Shown here piece after piece: positions 54,672 to 63,076 of a stretch of 64,000 nt of DNA; position 1 is the stretch's first letter; the number at the start of each line of letters is the position of its first letter. Where the stretch lies: the NCBI GenBank assembly GCA_963783865.1, contig CAWAPD010000001.1, positions 682,001 to 746,000 of the forward strand, read 5' to 3'. The notes under the pieces are model-generated. The model was not told the origin of the DNA and ran no database searches. It saw nothing but the letters and a program-made list of their open reading frames with translations. This stretch comes from CAWAPD01 sp963783865. Lineage in GTDB: Bacteria; Actinomycetota; Thermoleophilia; UBA2241. The translations under genes and the position numbers were made by a program.

Positions 54672-54997
54672 CCGGCGCGGCCGACGGGACCGAGTGTCGA
54701 AAGACGGGCGGGGCGTGCGGGAGCACGCCCCGCCCGTCTTCGCCTGTGGCACCGCTTCTTGCCGGCGGCCGGCGGCGCGACCGCTAGACGGATGTCCTCT
54801 GTCGCGCCGCCGGCCGCCGGACGACACTGACATCGTACCCTTCGGCCGGATCCGTGCCCGGCGTGCCAGCGAGGGGTCAGGGGCGGCGCGCCTGCACTTC
54901 CTGTGCGGCGCGCCGCTCTTTCTGTGCCCGTTCGCGCCGCCACATCCCCGTGACACCGGAGATCGCGCGCGCGGCCCGGTGCCGTGCCGCTCGTTCC
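54672..54997. other. Convergent intergenic region with three palindromes
   Basis: 326 bases between converging genes. It contains a perfect 18-bp hairpin (54701-54718/54723-54740), a perfect 20-bp GC palindrome with 19-base loop (54762-54781/54801-54820), and a stem 54883-54892/54907-54916 extended by GCAC/GTGC and followed by TCTTTCT. The first and last are good terminators for the plus-strand gene; the one at 54762 has no obvious role. No further coding sequence is seen. Confidence 0.75.
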
Positions 54998-55801
54998 CTA
55001 GCCGGCCTCGACCTCGAGGCGGCGCAGCTGCTGGTGCACGGTGAACAGCGCTCGCACGACCAGCAACGCGACGGTCACGGCCGTCACCGCCACGGCGGTC
55101 AGCAGCATGTACATGATCACGACCTGCAGGCGCACGGCGTCGAGCGGGTTCGCGCCGGCGATGATCATGCCCGTCATGGCGCCGGGCAGGAAGACGATAC
55201 CCATCGTCTTGGTGTTGTCGATGACGGGGATCATCGCCAGCCGGATCGAGCGCCGCAGCACCGGCTGGGCCGCCTGTCTCGGGCCGGCGCCCAGGGCCAG
55301 CGCGGCTTCGATGGCGCCGCGCTGGCCCTGGGCGTCCTCCATCATCCTCACCCCCGTGACCGAGGCCACGTTCATGCTGTTGCCGATGACCATGCCGCCG
55401 ATCGGGATCAGGTAGCGCGCCGCCGACGAGATGATGCCGAGCCCGACCATGAGGCCGATCGTCAGCGCCGACGACAGGGCGATGGCGGCGAGGGCGATCC
55501 AGAAGCGGCCCGGCAGGCCCTTGAAGCGCTGGCCCGAGGTGATGCCGGCGAACACGACCATGGCCAGGAGCATGGCGAGCACGGCGACGGTGCTCTGCGA
55601 GCGGAAGATGAGGTCGATCACGTAGCCGATCAGCATGAGCTGGATGAAGGCGCGGATCGAGGCGACGATGACGTCGCGACCCAGGCCCAGGTGCTGCCAG
55701 CGCGAAAGGCCGACGGCGATGGCGACCATGACGACCGCGACGGCGACGTTGAAGAAGCTGAAGTGCGAGCCGGCGACGGCGATGACGGGCCCGAAGCTCA
55801 T
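54998..55801 (-). CDS. FetB/YbbM-like ABC transporter permease (UPF0014)
   Basis: A 267-residue protein with about seven membrane helices of the UPF0014 family. E. coli FetAB of this type exports iron and helps with peroxide stress. Family marks are IRAFIQLMLIGYVID, YLIPIGGMVIGNSMNVASV, EAALALGAGPRQAAQPVLRRSIR and TMGIVFLPGAMTGMIIAG. ATG 55801 overlaps the ATPase stop by 4 bases (ATGA); longer in-frame starts run into the ATPase gene. The presence of katG 1 kb away is in keeping with a peroxide/iron role but is only suggestive. Confidence 0.9.
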   Translation of the reverse strand: MSFGPVIAVAGSHFSFFNVAVAVVMVAIAVGLSRWQHLGLGRDVIVASIRAFIQLMLIGYVIDLIFRSQSTVAVLAMLLAMVVFAGITSGQRFKGLPGRFWIALAAIALSSALTIGLMVGLGIISSAARYLIPIGGMVIGNSMNVASVTGVRMMEDAQGQRGAIEAALALGAGPRQAAQPVLRRSIRLAMIPVIDNTKTMGIVFLPGAMTGMIIAGANPLDAVRLQVVIMYMLLTAVAVTAVTVALLVVRALFTVHQQLRRLEVEAG

Positions 55802-56568
55802 GTCGCCTCGTCTGTGACGAGGCGCCCCTCGACGAACAGGCGCATCAGCTCGGTGTCGGGATCGGCGAGCAGCTCGTCCATGGGTCCCTCTTCGACGACG
55901 CGCCCGTCCACGAGCAGCAGGCCGCGGTGGCCGATGCGCTGCGCCTGGGCGAGGTCGTGGGTCACGAACAGGCACGTGAGGTCGTCGGCGGCCGCGAGCC
56001 GCACCAGGAGGCTCTCCACCTGGCGGCTCGCCGTGGGGTCGAGCGAGGCGGTCGGCTCGTCGAGCAGCAGCAGCTCGGGCCGGTTGGCCAGCGCCCGCGC
56101 CAGCGACACCCGCTGGGCCTCGCCGCCGGAGAGCTCGCCCACCGGCTTGCCGGTGAAGTCCGCCGGCAGGCCCACGCGGGCGAGCAGGTCGGCGGCGAGG
56201 CCGGGGTCGACGCGCTCGCGGCGCAGCCGCGGGCCGTACAGCACGTTGTCGGCGACCGTGCCGTCGAACAGCGCCGGCCGCTGGAACACCATGCCGGCGC
56301 GCCGGCGCAGCTCCTGCACCGGCAGGCTCCGTGCCGGCGCGCCGTCGAGCAGCACCTCGCCGGCGGTCGGCTCGGCCAAGCGGTCCACGCAGCGCAGCAG
56401 CGTGCTCTTGCCGCTGCCCGAAGGCCCGAGGATCGTGAAGAAGCGCCCTTCCGGGACCGAGAACGAGACGTCCGACAGGATGGCTCGAGTCTCCCCATCG
56501 CTGGTGGGGACGGCGTACCCCAAGCCGCGCACGACGAGCTTGGGGACAGGCTGTCCGGGCTCCGTCAC
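55798..56568 (-). CDS. FetA/YbbL-like ABC transporter ATP-binding protein
   Basis: A 256-residue ATPase partner of the permease. Walker A GPSGSGKST, Q loop MVFQRPALFDGTV, signature ELSGGEAQRVSLARAL, Walker B LLLLDEPTASLD and switch His in FVTHDLAQAQRIG. The start is GTG at 56568. The pair forms a two-gene operon without a binding protein, as expected for an exporter of the FetAB type. Confidence 0.9.
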   Translation of the reverse strand: MTEPGQPVPKLVVRGLGYAVPTSDGETRAILSDVSFSVPEGRFFTILGPSGSGKSTLLRCVDRLAEPTAGEVLLDGAPARSLPVQELRRRAGMVFQRPALFDGTVADNVLYGPRLRRERVDPGLAADLLARVGLPADFTGKPVGELSGGEAQRVSLARALANRPELLLLDEPTASLDPTASRQVESLLVRLAAADDLTCLFVTHDLAQAQRIGHRGLLLVDGRVVEEGPMDELLADPDTELMRLFVEGRLVTDEAT

Positions 56569-56605
56569 GAGGCTACCTTACCCCACGGGCTGTATACTCG
56601 AGCCG

Positions 56606-56648
56606 GTGATGGGGCGGGCGCGGGCGCTGCCCGCGCCCGCCCCATCAC
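56606..56648. repeat. 20-bp perfect GC palindrome upstream of tRNA-Val
   Basis: Arms 56606-56625 and 56629-56648, loop GCT. A TATACT -10-like box lies at 56593-56598, so a tRNA transcript from it would begin with this hairpin, 19 bases before the mature tRNA. Confidence 0.75.
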
Positions 56649-56666
56649 TCCTTCATCTCGCACGGC

Positions 56667-56741
56667 GGGCGATTAGCTCAGGGGTAGAGCACCTGCCTTA
56701 CAAGCAGGGAGTCGCTGGTTCAAATCCAGCATCGCCCACCA
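56667..56741 (+). tRNA. tRNA-Val (anticodon UAC)
   Basis: Acceptor stem GGGCGAT/ATCGCCC, D arm with AGCTCAGGGGTAGAGC, anticodon stem CCTGC/GCAGG with loop CTTACAA (anticodon TAC), T arm GCTGGTTCAAATCCAGC, discriminator A and an encoded CCA (to 56741). Reads GUA and probably other valine codons. Confidence 0.97.
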
Positions 56742-56804
56742 CGTCCTCGACAGCGCTTCCCCCTGAGCGATGGCACGTCGTGCGCCCCCGGCCCTGTGCC
56801 CCGG

Positions 56805-58976
56805 TCAGGCGAGGTCGAACCGGTCGAGGGTCATGACCTTGTCCCACGCGGCGACGAAGTCGCGCACGAACTTCTCCTGCGCGTCGTCACTGGCGTAGAC
56901 CTCGGCGATCGCGCGCAGCTGGGAGTTCGACCCGAAGACCAGATCGACGCGGCTCGCCGTCCACCGGGTCTCGCCCGTCGACCGGTCGCGGCCCTCGAAG
57001 GTCTGCTCGGCGTCAGCGACCGGCTGCCAGGCCGTGCCCATGTCGAGGAGGTTGACGAAGAAGTCGGTCGTCAACATCCCCTTCCGGGCCGTCAGCACGC
57101 CGAGGTCCGACCCGCCGTGGTTCGCGCCGAGCACGCGCAGGCCGCCCACGAGCACCGTCATCTCCGGAGCGGAGAGCGTGAGCAGGCTCGCCCTGTCGAC
57201 GAGCAGGTGCTCTGCGGGCCGCCGGCCGTCGCCGTCCAGGTAGTTGCGGAACCCGTCCGCGACCGGCTCGAGCACGGCGAACGCCTCGATGTCCGTCTGC
57301 TCCTGTGTCGCGTCCGTACGGCCCGGGGCGAAGGGCACCTCGACGGCGAAGCCGGCGTCCCTCGCGGCCTTCTCGACGGCGGCGCAGCCGCCCAGCACGA
57401 TCAGGTCGGCGAGCGAGATCCGCGTGCCGGTCGCCTGCGTCTCGAACTGCTGCCGGATCGTCTCGAGCGTGCCCAGCACCTGCGTCAGCCGCGCCGGCTC
57501 GTTGACGGCCCAGCCGTTCTGCGGCGCGAGGCGGATGCGGGCGCCGTTGGCGCCCCCGCGCTTGTCGGTGCCGCGGAACGTCGACGCCGAGGCCCAAGCG
57601 GTGGAGACGAGCTGCGATATCGTCAGTCCGGAGGCGAGGATCTTCTCCTTGAGGGCCGCGACGTCCTGCGCTCCTACAAGCGGGTGGGAGACCGCAGGCA
57701 CCGGGTCCTGCCACAGCTGCGGCTCGAACGGCACCAGCGGACCGAGGTAGCGGCTGATCGGCCCCATGTCGCGGTGCGTCAGCTTGAACCACGCCTTCGC
57801 AAACGCGAGGGCCAGTTCCTCTGGATGCTCGTGGAACCGCCGCGAGATGGGCTCGTAGACCGGGTCCATGCGCAGCGCGAGATCGGTCGTGAGCATGACC
57901 GGCGCGTGCCGCTTCGAGGGGTCGTGGGGGTCCGGCACGGCATCCTTCGCCGCGGGGTCGGCAGGGACCCATTGATGTGCGCCGGCGGGGCTCTTCGAAA
58001 GCTTCCACTCGTAGCCGAACAGCGTATCGAAGAAGCTGGTGTCCCACGCCGCCGGCGTGGGGGTCCAGGCGCCTTCGAGGCCGCTGGTGATGGTGTCGTC
58101 GCCGTTGCCGGTGCCGTACGCGTTGCGCCATCCGAGACCCATCTCCTGCAGCGGGGCGGCCTCAGGCTCCGGTCCCACGTTGCCGGCGTCCGCCGCGCCG
58201 TGGGTCTTGCCGAACGTGTGCCCGCCTGCGATGAGGGCGACGGTCTCCTCGTCGTTCATGGCCATGCGCCGGAACGTCTCGCGGATGTCGACGGCCGCGG
58301 CGAGCGGATCGGGGTTACCGCCGGGGCCTTCGGGGTTCACGTAGATGAGGCCCATCTGGACGGCGGCCAGCGGGTCGGCGAGCTCGCGGTCGCCGCCGTA
58401 ACGCTCGTCCCCGAGCCAGGTGTGCTCGGCACCCCAGTCGATGTCCTCCGGCTCCCACACGTCCTCGCGGCCGCCGCCGAAACCGAACGTCGTGAACCCC
58501 ATCGATTCCAGGGCGCAGTTGCCGGCGAGGATCATGAGGTCGGCCCAGGAGATCTTGCGGCCGTACTTTCGCTTGATCGGCCACAGCAGCCGGCGCGCCT
58601 TGTCGAGGTTCGCGTTGTCGGGCCAGCTGTTGAGCGGGGCGAACCGCTGCGTGCCCGAGCCCGCTCCGCCGCGACCGTCGCTGATCCGGTAGGTACCGGC
58701 GCTGTGCCACGCCATGCGGATGAACAGCGGGCCGTAGTGGCCGTAGTCGGCCGGCCACCACTGCTGGGAGTCGGTCATCAGCGCCAGGAGGTCGCGCCGG
58801 ACGGCCTCGAGGTCGAGGGTGGCGAACTCGGCGGCGTAGTCGAAGCCCGCGCCCATCGGGTCGGCCGCCGACGGGTCGCGGTGCAGCACCGTCAAGTCGA
58901 GCTGGCCGGGCCACCACTCGCGGACGGTCGCCGCTCCGGTCATGTGCCGGACCGGGGTCTCGATCTCGTCGGACAT
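56805..58976 (-). CDS. katG: Catalase-peroxidase KatG
   Basis: A 723-residue bifunctional heme enzyme that destroys hydrogen peroxide. Distal residues are Arg87, Trp90 and His91 (RMAWHSAGTYR). Trp90, the Tyr in GLIYVNPEG and the Met in RRMAMND would form the Met-Tyr-Trp adduct needed for catalase activity. The proximal His is in GGHTFGKTHGA. The second, heme-less half is complete. ATG 58976 has GGAGAG 6-8 bases upstream; ATG 58982 and 58994 are less well spaced. No Fur-type regulator gene adjoins it. Confidence 0.97.
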   Translation of the reverse strand: MSDEIETPVRHMTGAATVREWWPGQLDLTVLHRDPSAADPMGAGFDYAAEFATLDLEAVRRDLLALMTDSQQWWPADYGHYGPLFIRMAWHSAGTYRISDGRGGAGSGTQRFAPLNSWPDNANLDKARRLLWPIKRKYGRKISWADLMILAGNCALESMGFTTFGFGGGREDVWEPEDIDWGAEHTWLGDERYGGDRELADPLAAVQMGLIYVNPEGPGGNPDPLAAAVDIRETFRRMAMNDEETVALIAGGHTFGKTHGAADAGNVGPEPEAAPLQEMGLGWRNAYGTGNGDDTITSGLEGAWTPTPAAWDTSFFDTLFGYEWKLSKSPAGAHQWVPADPAAKDAVPDPHDPSKRHAPVMLTTDLALRMDPVYEPISRRFHEHPEELALAFAKAWFKLTHRDMGPISRYLGPLVPFEPQLWQDPVPAVSHPLVGAQDVAALKEKILASGLTISQLVSTAWASASTFRGTDKRGGANGARIRLAPQNGWAVNEPARLTQVLGTLETIRQQFETQATGTRISLADLIVLGGCAAVEKAARDAGFAVEVPFAPGRTDATQEQTDIEAFAVLEPVADGFRNYLDGDGRRPAEHLLVDRASLLTLSAPEMTVLVGGLRVLGANHGGSDLGVLTARKGMLTTDFFVNLLDMGTAWQPVADAEQTFEGRDRSTGETRWTASRVDLVFGSNSQLRAIAEVYASDDAQEKFVRDFVAAWDKVMTLDRFDLA

Positions 58977-59107
58977 GTCCATCTCTCCTCTCATGGCAGC
59001 GGCGCGACCATCGGGCCGATGAGATGAGCGCCACTCGGGGCTTTTCCCCTGATTCTAGCGTCGGGCTGCCGGTCCCGGGAGCCGCTCGGCGTTGTACCCA
59101 CGACGGC

Positions 59108-59145
59108 GGGTAGGATGCCTCACGAACGGGGTAGGATGCCTCACG
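59108..59145 (+). repeat. Two 17-base direct repeats in the katG/DUF1269 divergent region
   Basis: GGGTAGGATGCCTCACG occurs at 59108-59124 and 59129-59145 (period 21). Each holds TAGGAT, which could be a -10, or they are a regulator's double binding site. About two helical turns separate the copies. Confidence 0.75.
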
Positions 59146-59178
59146 GATCGGTCCTGCCATCGACGAACGGGAGAGTCT

Positions 59179-59676
59179 ATGAGTGAGATGATGGTCCTCG
59201 GCTTCGAGAACGAGGCCGACGCCGACGCCTTCGGCGTCAAGCTGGCGCAGCTGCAGAAGGACATGATCGTGCAGCTCGAGGATGCGGCCGAGGTCGTACG
59301 CGACGCCGACGGCAAGCCGCACGTCAAGCACGGTCACGGTCTGGTCGGGGCGGGCGCTCTGGGCGGCGCGTTCTGGGGCATGTTGTTCGGCCTGCTGTTC
59401 TTCATCCCGTTCCTGGGTCTTGCGATCGGCGCCGGCATGGGCGCCCTGTTCGGCAAGATCGGCAAGACGGGCATCGACCGGCAGGTCCTCGAGCAGATGG
59501 GCGACGCGGTGCCGCCGGGCAAGGCCGGCTGGTTCCTGCTGATCGGCCAGGTCACCGAGGACAAGTGGCTGGCGGCCGTCGAGGGCACGAACGCCAAGGT
59601 CGTGCGCACCAACCTCACCGCCGAGCAGGAGGCCCAGCTCAAGGAGGCCTTCGGCGCCAAGAAGCACGAGAAGTAG
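59179..59676 (+). CDS. DUF1269 family membrane protein
   Basis: A 165-residue protein of the DUF1269 family (unknown function, common in Actinomycetota and often stress-linked). EMMVLGFENEADADAF is the N-terminal strand-helix; glycine-rich helices (GHGLVGAGALGGAFWGMLFG, LGLAIGAGMGALFGKIG) resemble glycine-zipper membrane segments; VRTNLTAEQEAQLKEAF ends the protein. ATG 59179 has GGGAGAG upstream. Confidence 0.9.
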   Translation: MSEMMVLGFENEADADAFGVKLAQLQKDMIVQLEDAAEVVRDADGKPHVKHGHGLVGAGALGGAFWGMLFGLLFFIPFLGLAIGAGMGALFGKIGKTGIDRQVLEQMGDAVPPGKAGWFLLIGQVTEDKWLAAVEGTNAKVVRTNLTAEQEAQLKEAFGAKKHEK

Positions 59677-59688
59677 GGATCGCTCGAT

Positions 59689-59738
59689 CGCGTGAGGGGC
59701 GGGGGCGGGCTCGTGAGCCCGCCCTCGCCCCTCACGCG
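59689..59738. terminator. 24-bp hairpin after the DUF1269 gene
   Basis: Arms 59689-59712 and 59715-59738 pair with one G-T mismatch. It starts 12 bases behind the stop. No U-run follows. Confidence 0.65.
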
Positions 59739-59848
59739 TCTCCGCCGGCTGTGCCCGGCTGACCGTCCGCCGGTCGACCCCCGTCATCTCCTCGCCCCTC
59801 GCTCACGGCGCGTGCTAGCATCCCGCCAGTGAGTCCGAGCGAGGGGCG

Positions 59849-61567
59849 ATGAGCGAGACCGCGACAGAGCCGGAGGCAGCCCGCAAGGGCCTCAGCGCCC
59901 ACGTGCCGGGGATCGCGATGCTCAGGTCCTATCAGGCGTCGTGGCTGCGCCCCGACCTGGTGGCCGGCATCGTGCTGGCGGCCATCCTCGTGCCCCAGGG
60001 CCTCGCCTACGCCGAGCTCGCCGGCGTGCCGGCGGTCACCGGCCTGTACACGACCATCGCCTGCCTCGTCGCGCTACGCCCTCATGGGGCCCTCGCGCGT
60101 GCTGGTGCTCGGCCCCGACTCCTCGGTCTCGCCGCTGATCTTCGCCGCGATCGTCCCGCTGCTGGCGGGCGGCAACGACCCGGCCACCGCGATCGCGCTC
60201 GCCGGCATGCTGGCGCTCCTGGTCGGCGCGATCGAGATCGGGCTGGGCATCGGCAAGCTGGGGTTCGTCGCCGACCTGCTCTCGAAGGAGGTGCAGGTCG
60301 GCTACATGAACGGGCTGGCCGTGACCATCGTCGTCGGCCAGCTGCCCAAGCTGTTCGGGTTCTCGACCGACGCCAGCGGCTTCATCGCCGAGGTGAAGGC
60401 GTTCGTGACAGGCCTCGACGAGACCAGCGCTCGTCACCCTCGCGCTCGGCGTGGCGATCCTGGCGGTGCTGTTCCTGCTGCCGCGCCTGACGCGGCGGGT
60501 GCCCGCCGTCCTGGTAGCGGTGGTCGGGGCCATCGTCGTGACGGCCGTCTTCGGGCTTGCCGAGCACGGGGTCGACGACGGTCGGGACGCTGCCCCAGGG
60601 TCTGCCGGTGCCCACGTTCCCGTGGACGGGCTGGGGCGACATCCCCGAGCTGACGCTCGCCGCCCTGGGGATCGTGCTCGTGTCGCTGGCCGACACCATC
60701 GCGACGTCGACGAGCTTCGCGGCCCGGCGCGGCGACGAGGTCGACCCCAACCAGGAGATGATCGGGGTCGGGTCGGCCAACATCGCCGCGGGCCTGTTCC
60801 AGGGCTTCGCCGTGTCGGTAAGCGGCTCGCGGACCGCGGTGGCGACGGAGTCGGGGGCCAAGACCCAGGTCACCGGCCTGGTCGGCGCCGGCGTGGTCAT
60901 GCTCGTGCTCGTCCTCATCCCGGGGCTGTTCCGCAACCTCCCCAACACCGCCCTCGCCGCCGTGGTGATCGCCGCGGCGTTCTCGCTGGCCGACGTCCGC
61001 GTCCTCAAGACGTACTGGAGAGTGCGCAAGACGTCGTTCCTGCTGTCGCTGACGGCCACGCTCGGCGTGATCCTGCTCGGCGTGCTGCAGGGGATCGTGA
61101 TCGCCGTCGTGCTGTCGATCTTCCTGTTCTTCCGGCGCAACTGGTGGCCGCCGGGCGAGGTGCTCGGGTACGACGCGGGGCTGGACGGGTGGCACGACCT
61201 GAAGCGTCACCCCGACGCCGAGCAGATCCCGGGTGTGATCGTCTATCGCTGGGAGGCCCCGCTGTTCTTCGCCAACGCGGGCATGTTCCGGCAGCAGATC
61301 CGCCGTCTGGCCCGCCGTGAGCACCCGCGCTGGATCGTGCTGCAGTGTGAGGCGGTCACCGACATCGACCTGACCGCCGCCGACGTGCTCAAGCGGCTCG
61401 ACCTCGAGCTGAACGCGCAGGGAGTGCACCTCGCCTTCGCGGAGCTGCGCACGCGCCTGCGCGACCTGGTCCTGCGCTACGGGCTGCTCGAGACCCTGGA
61501 CCGCGACCACTTCTACCCGTCGCTGCGGCAGGCGATCGAGGAGATCAGGCGGGAAGAGGGGGACTGA
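59849..61567 (+). pseudogene. SulP-family anion permease broken by three frameshifts
   Basis: Pieces of one SulP transporter (about 572 residues) lie in successive frames. ATG 59849 to about 60072 gives YQASWLRPDLVAGIVLAAI and VPQGLAYAELAGVPAVTGLY. About 60075-60428 gives YALMGPSRVLVLGPDSSVSP. About 60430-60573 gives LVTLALGVAILAVLFLLPRL. About 60575-61567 gives FPWTGWGDIPELTL, DEVDPNQEMIGVGSANIAAG and a complete C-terminal STAS domain. Each break equals one extra base or two missing ones. Conservation on both sides is good, so the damage is recent or is a sequence error. Substrate (sulfate, bicarbonate or other anion) unknown. GAGGGG precedes the start. Confidence 0.85.
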
Positions 61568-61586
61568 TCGGAGAGGCGCCGGGCGC

Positions 61587-62402
61587 CTACCCCAGCGGCT
61601 CGGCGATCGCGATCAGCTCTTCGGACTCGTTCGAGAAGGCCGCGCGGTCGTAGCCGCCGTAGAGGGCGACGACGCGGAAGCCGGCGCGGGCGAGCAGGTG
61701 CTCGAGCTCGTAGCGCCAGATGTAGCGGATGGGGAACTGCTCGGTCACGCGCCGGCTCGGCGCCTCGTCGCCCGGCTCGGTGATCTCGTAGGTCATCTCG
61801 CACTGGTTGGCCTGGAAGGCGCGCCCGTACTCGAGCACGGTGCCCCACCAGCGGATGATCCTCCCGCCCTCGCAATGGACGACCTCGTCGGGCACCTCGT
61901 CGTCGGCCTCTCCGCCGGCGTAGAGCAGCGCCGGGTCGGGGTTGAACAGATCGAGCACGAGCCTGCCGCCGGGCTGCAGGTGGGCGTGGCAGCGCGCCAG
62001 GCAGGCGAGCTGCGGCTCGACCCCCATGAGGTGCTGGAAGCCGCGGAAGGGCGCGGTGACCAGGGCGAAGCGGCGGCCGAGCTCGAACGAGGTCATGTCG
62101 GCCTGCACCAGCATGACGCGCGCACGGACCTCGTCGGGCTCGGCCGCCAGGTTGTGCCGGCACCGCGCCAGCATGTCGGGCGAGAGGTCGAGGCCGACGA
62201 TCTCATGGCCCGCACGCGCCAACGGGACCAGCACTCGACCGGTTCCGCAACCGAGCTCGAGGATGGGGCCGCCGTCGGCCGCGTCCGCGGCGACGGCGGC
62301 CCAAAAGCCGTGGTCCTGGCGGTCGGCGTAGACGCAGTCGTAGATCTCGGCCAGCTCGGCCGAGTCGTAGGCGTCGTAGGTGAAGCGGTCGTCGGTCGTC
62401 AT
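61587..62402 (-). CDS. SAM-dependent class I methyltransferase
   Basis: A 271-residue Rossmann methyltransferase. Motif I is ILELGCGTGRVLVPLA (about 48-63), followed by GLDLSPDML, QADMTSF and LDLFNPDP. Substrate unknown; small-molecule methyltransferases of this shape are common. ATG 62402 is chosen because the sequence before it (upstream in-frame to 62756) overlaps the tetR gene. A poor Shine-Dalgarno (GGAGGCGCC on the opposite side) leaves the start slightly open. It converges with the SulP gene at 19 bases. Confidence 0.85.
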   Translation of the reverse strand: MTTDDRFTYDAYDSAELAEIYDCVYADRQDHGFWAAVAADAADGGPILELGCGTGRVLVPLARAGHEIVGLDLSPDMLARCRHNLAAEPDEVRARVMLVQADMTSFELGRRFALVTAPFRGFQHLMGVEPQLACLARCHAHLQPGGRLVLDLFNPDPALLYAGGEADDEVPDEVVHCEGGRIIRWWGTVLEYGRAFQANQCEMTYEITEPGDEAPSRRVTEQFPIRYIWRYELEHLLARAGFRVVALYGGYDRAAFSNESEELIAIAEPLG

Positions 62403-62443
62403 GGAGGCGCCTCCGCCGGTCGGGCGTCTCGGCCGGCTCAGCC

Positions 62444-63076
62444 CTACAGGGGCAGGCCGGCCTCGAGCTGGGCCATGGCGTCGTCGAACAGCTTGACGTA
62501 GTCGGCCATGTCCTGGTCGGGCGGCTCGGGCGCGGCCAGGAACACGCCCATCACCAAGCCGATCAGGGCGCCCGAGAAGGTGCGCACGGCGAGCTCGTCG
62601 GGCGAGCGCCCCACGCGGCGCGCCACCATCTCGGCGAGGACCTCGATGTAGCCGACCAGGTCGCTCAGCATGCGGGCTCGGATCTCCGGCACCTCGGCGG
62701 CCAGCCGCTGGCGGTCGAGCTGCGCCTCGAGCTCTTCGGGCGACAGCTTGCTCCACGTCTCCTTGAAGGCGCGTCGCAGCGCCTCGATCACGCTCAGCTC
62801 GGCCGGCTGCGCCTCGAACGCGGCGAACATGACAGGGTCGGTCGAGTCGAACAGGACGACATCTTCCTTGGTCGGGAAGTACCGGAAGAAGGTGCTCGGC
62901 GACACCTCGGCGGCGGCGGCGATCTGCTCGACGGTCGTGGCGTCGTAGCCTTGCTCGCGGAAGAGCCGCATCGCGTGTTCCTGGATGGCGGCGCGGGTCT
63001 TGAGCTTCTTGCGCTCGCGCAGCCCGAGCGTCAGGCCGGTGTTCTGGTGGGCGGGTCTGTCAGCCTCCGGTGCCAT
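62444..63076 (-). CDS. TetR-family transcriptional regulator
   Basis: A 210-residue repressor. Helix-turn-helix at about 25-70: TRAAIQEHAMRLFREQGY, TTVEQIAAAAEVSPSTFFRYF, PTKEDVV. The C-terminal ligand domain ends in MADYVKLFDDAMAQLEAGL. ATG 63076 overlaps the end of the MFS gene by 17 bases, so both are co-transcribed; it probably represses the exporter in response to an exported compound. Confidence 0.92.
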   Translation of the reverse strand: MAPEADRPAHQNTGLTLGLRERKKLKTRAAIQEHAMRLFREQGYDATTVEQIAAAAEVSPSTFFRYFPTKEDVVLFDSTDPVMFAAFEAQPAELSVIEALRRAFKETWSKLSPEELEAQLDRQRLAAEVPEIRARMLSDLVGYIEVLAEMVARRVGRSPDELAVRTFSGALIGLVMGVFLAAPEPPDQDMADYVKLFDDAMAQLEAGLPL

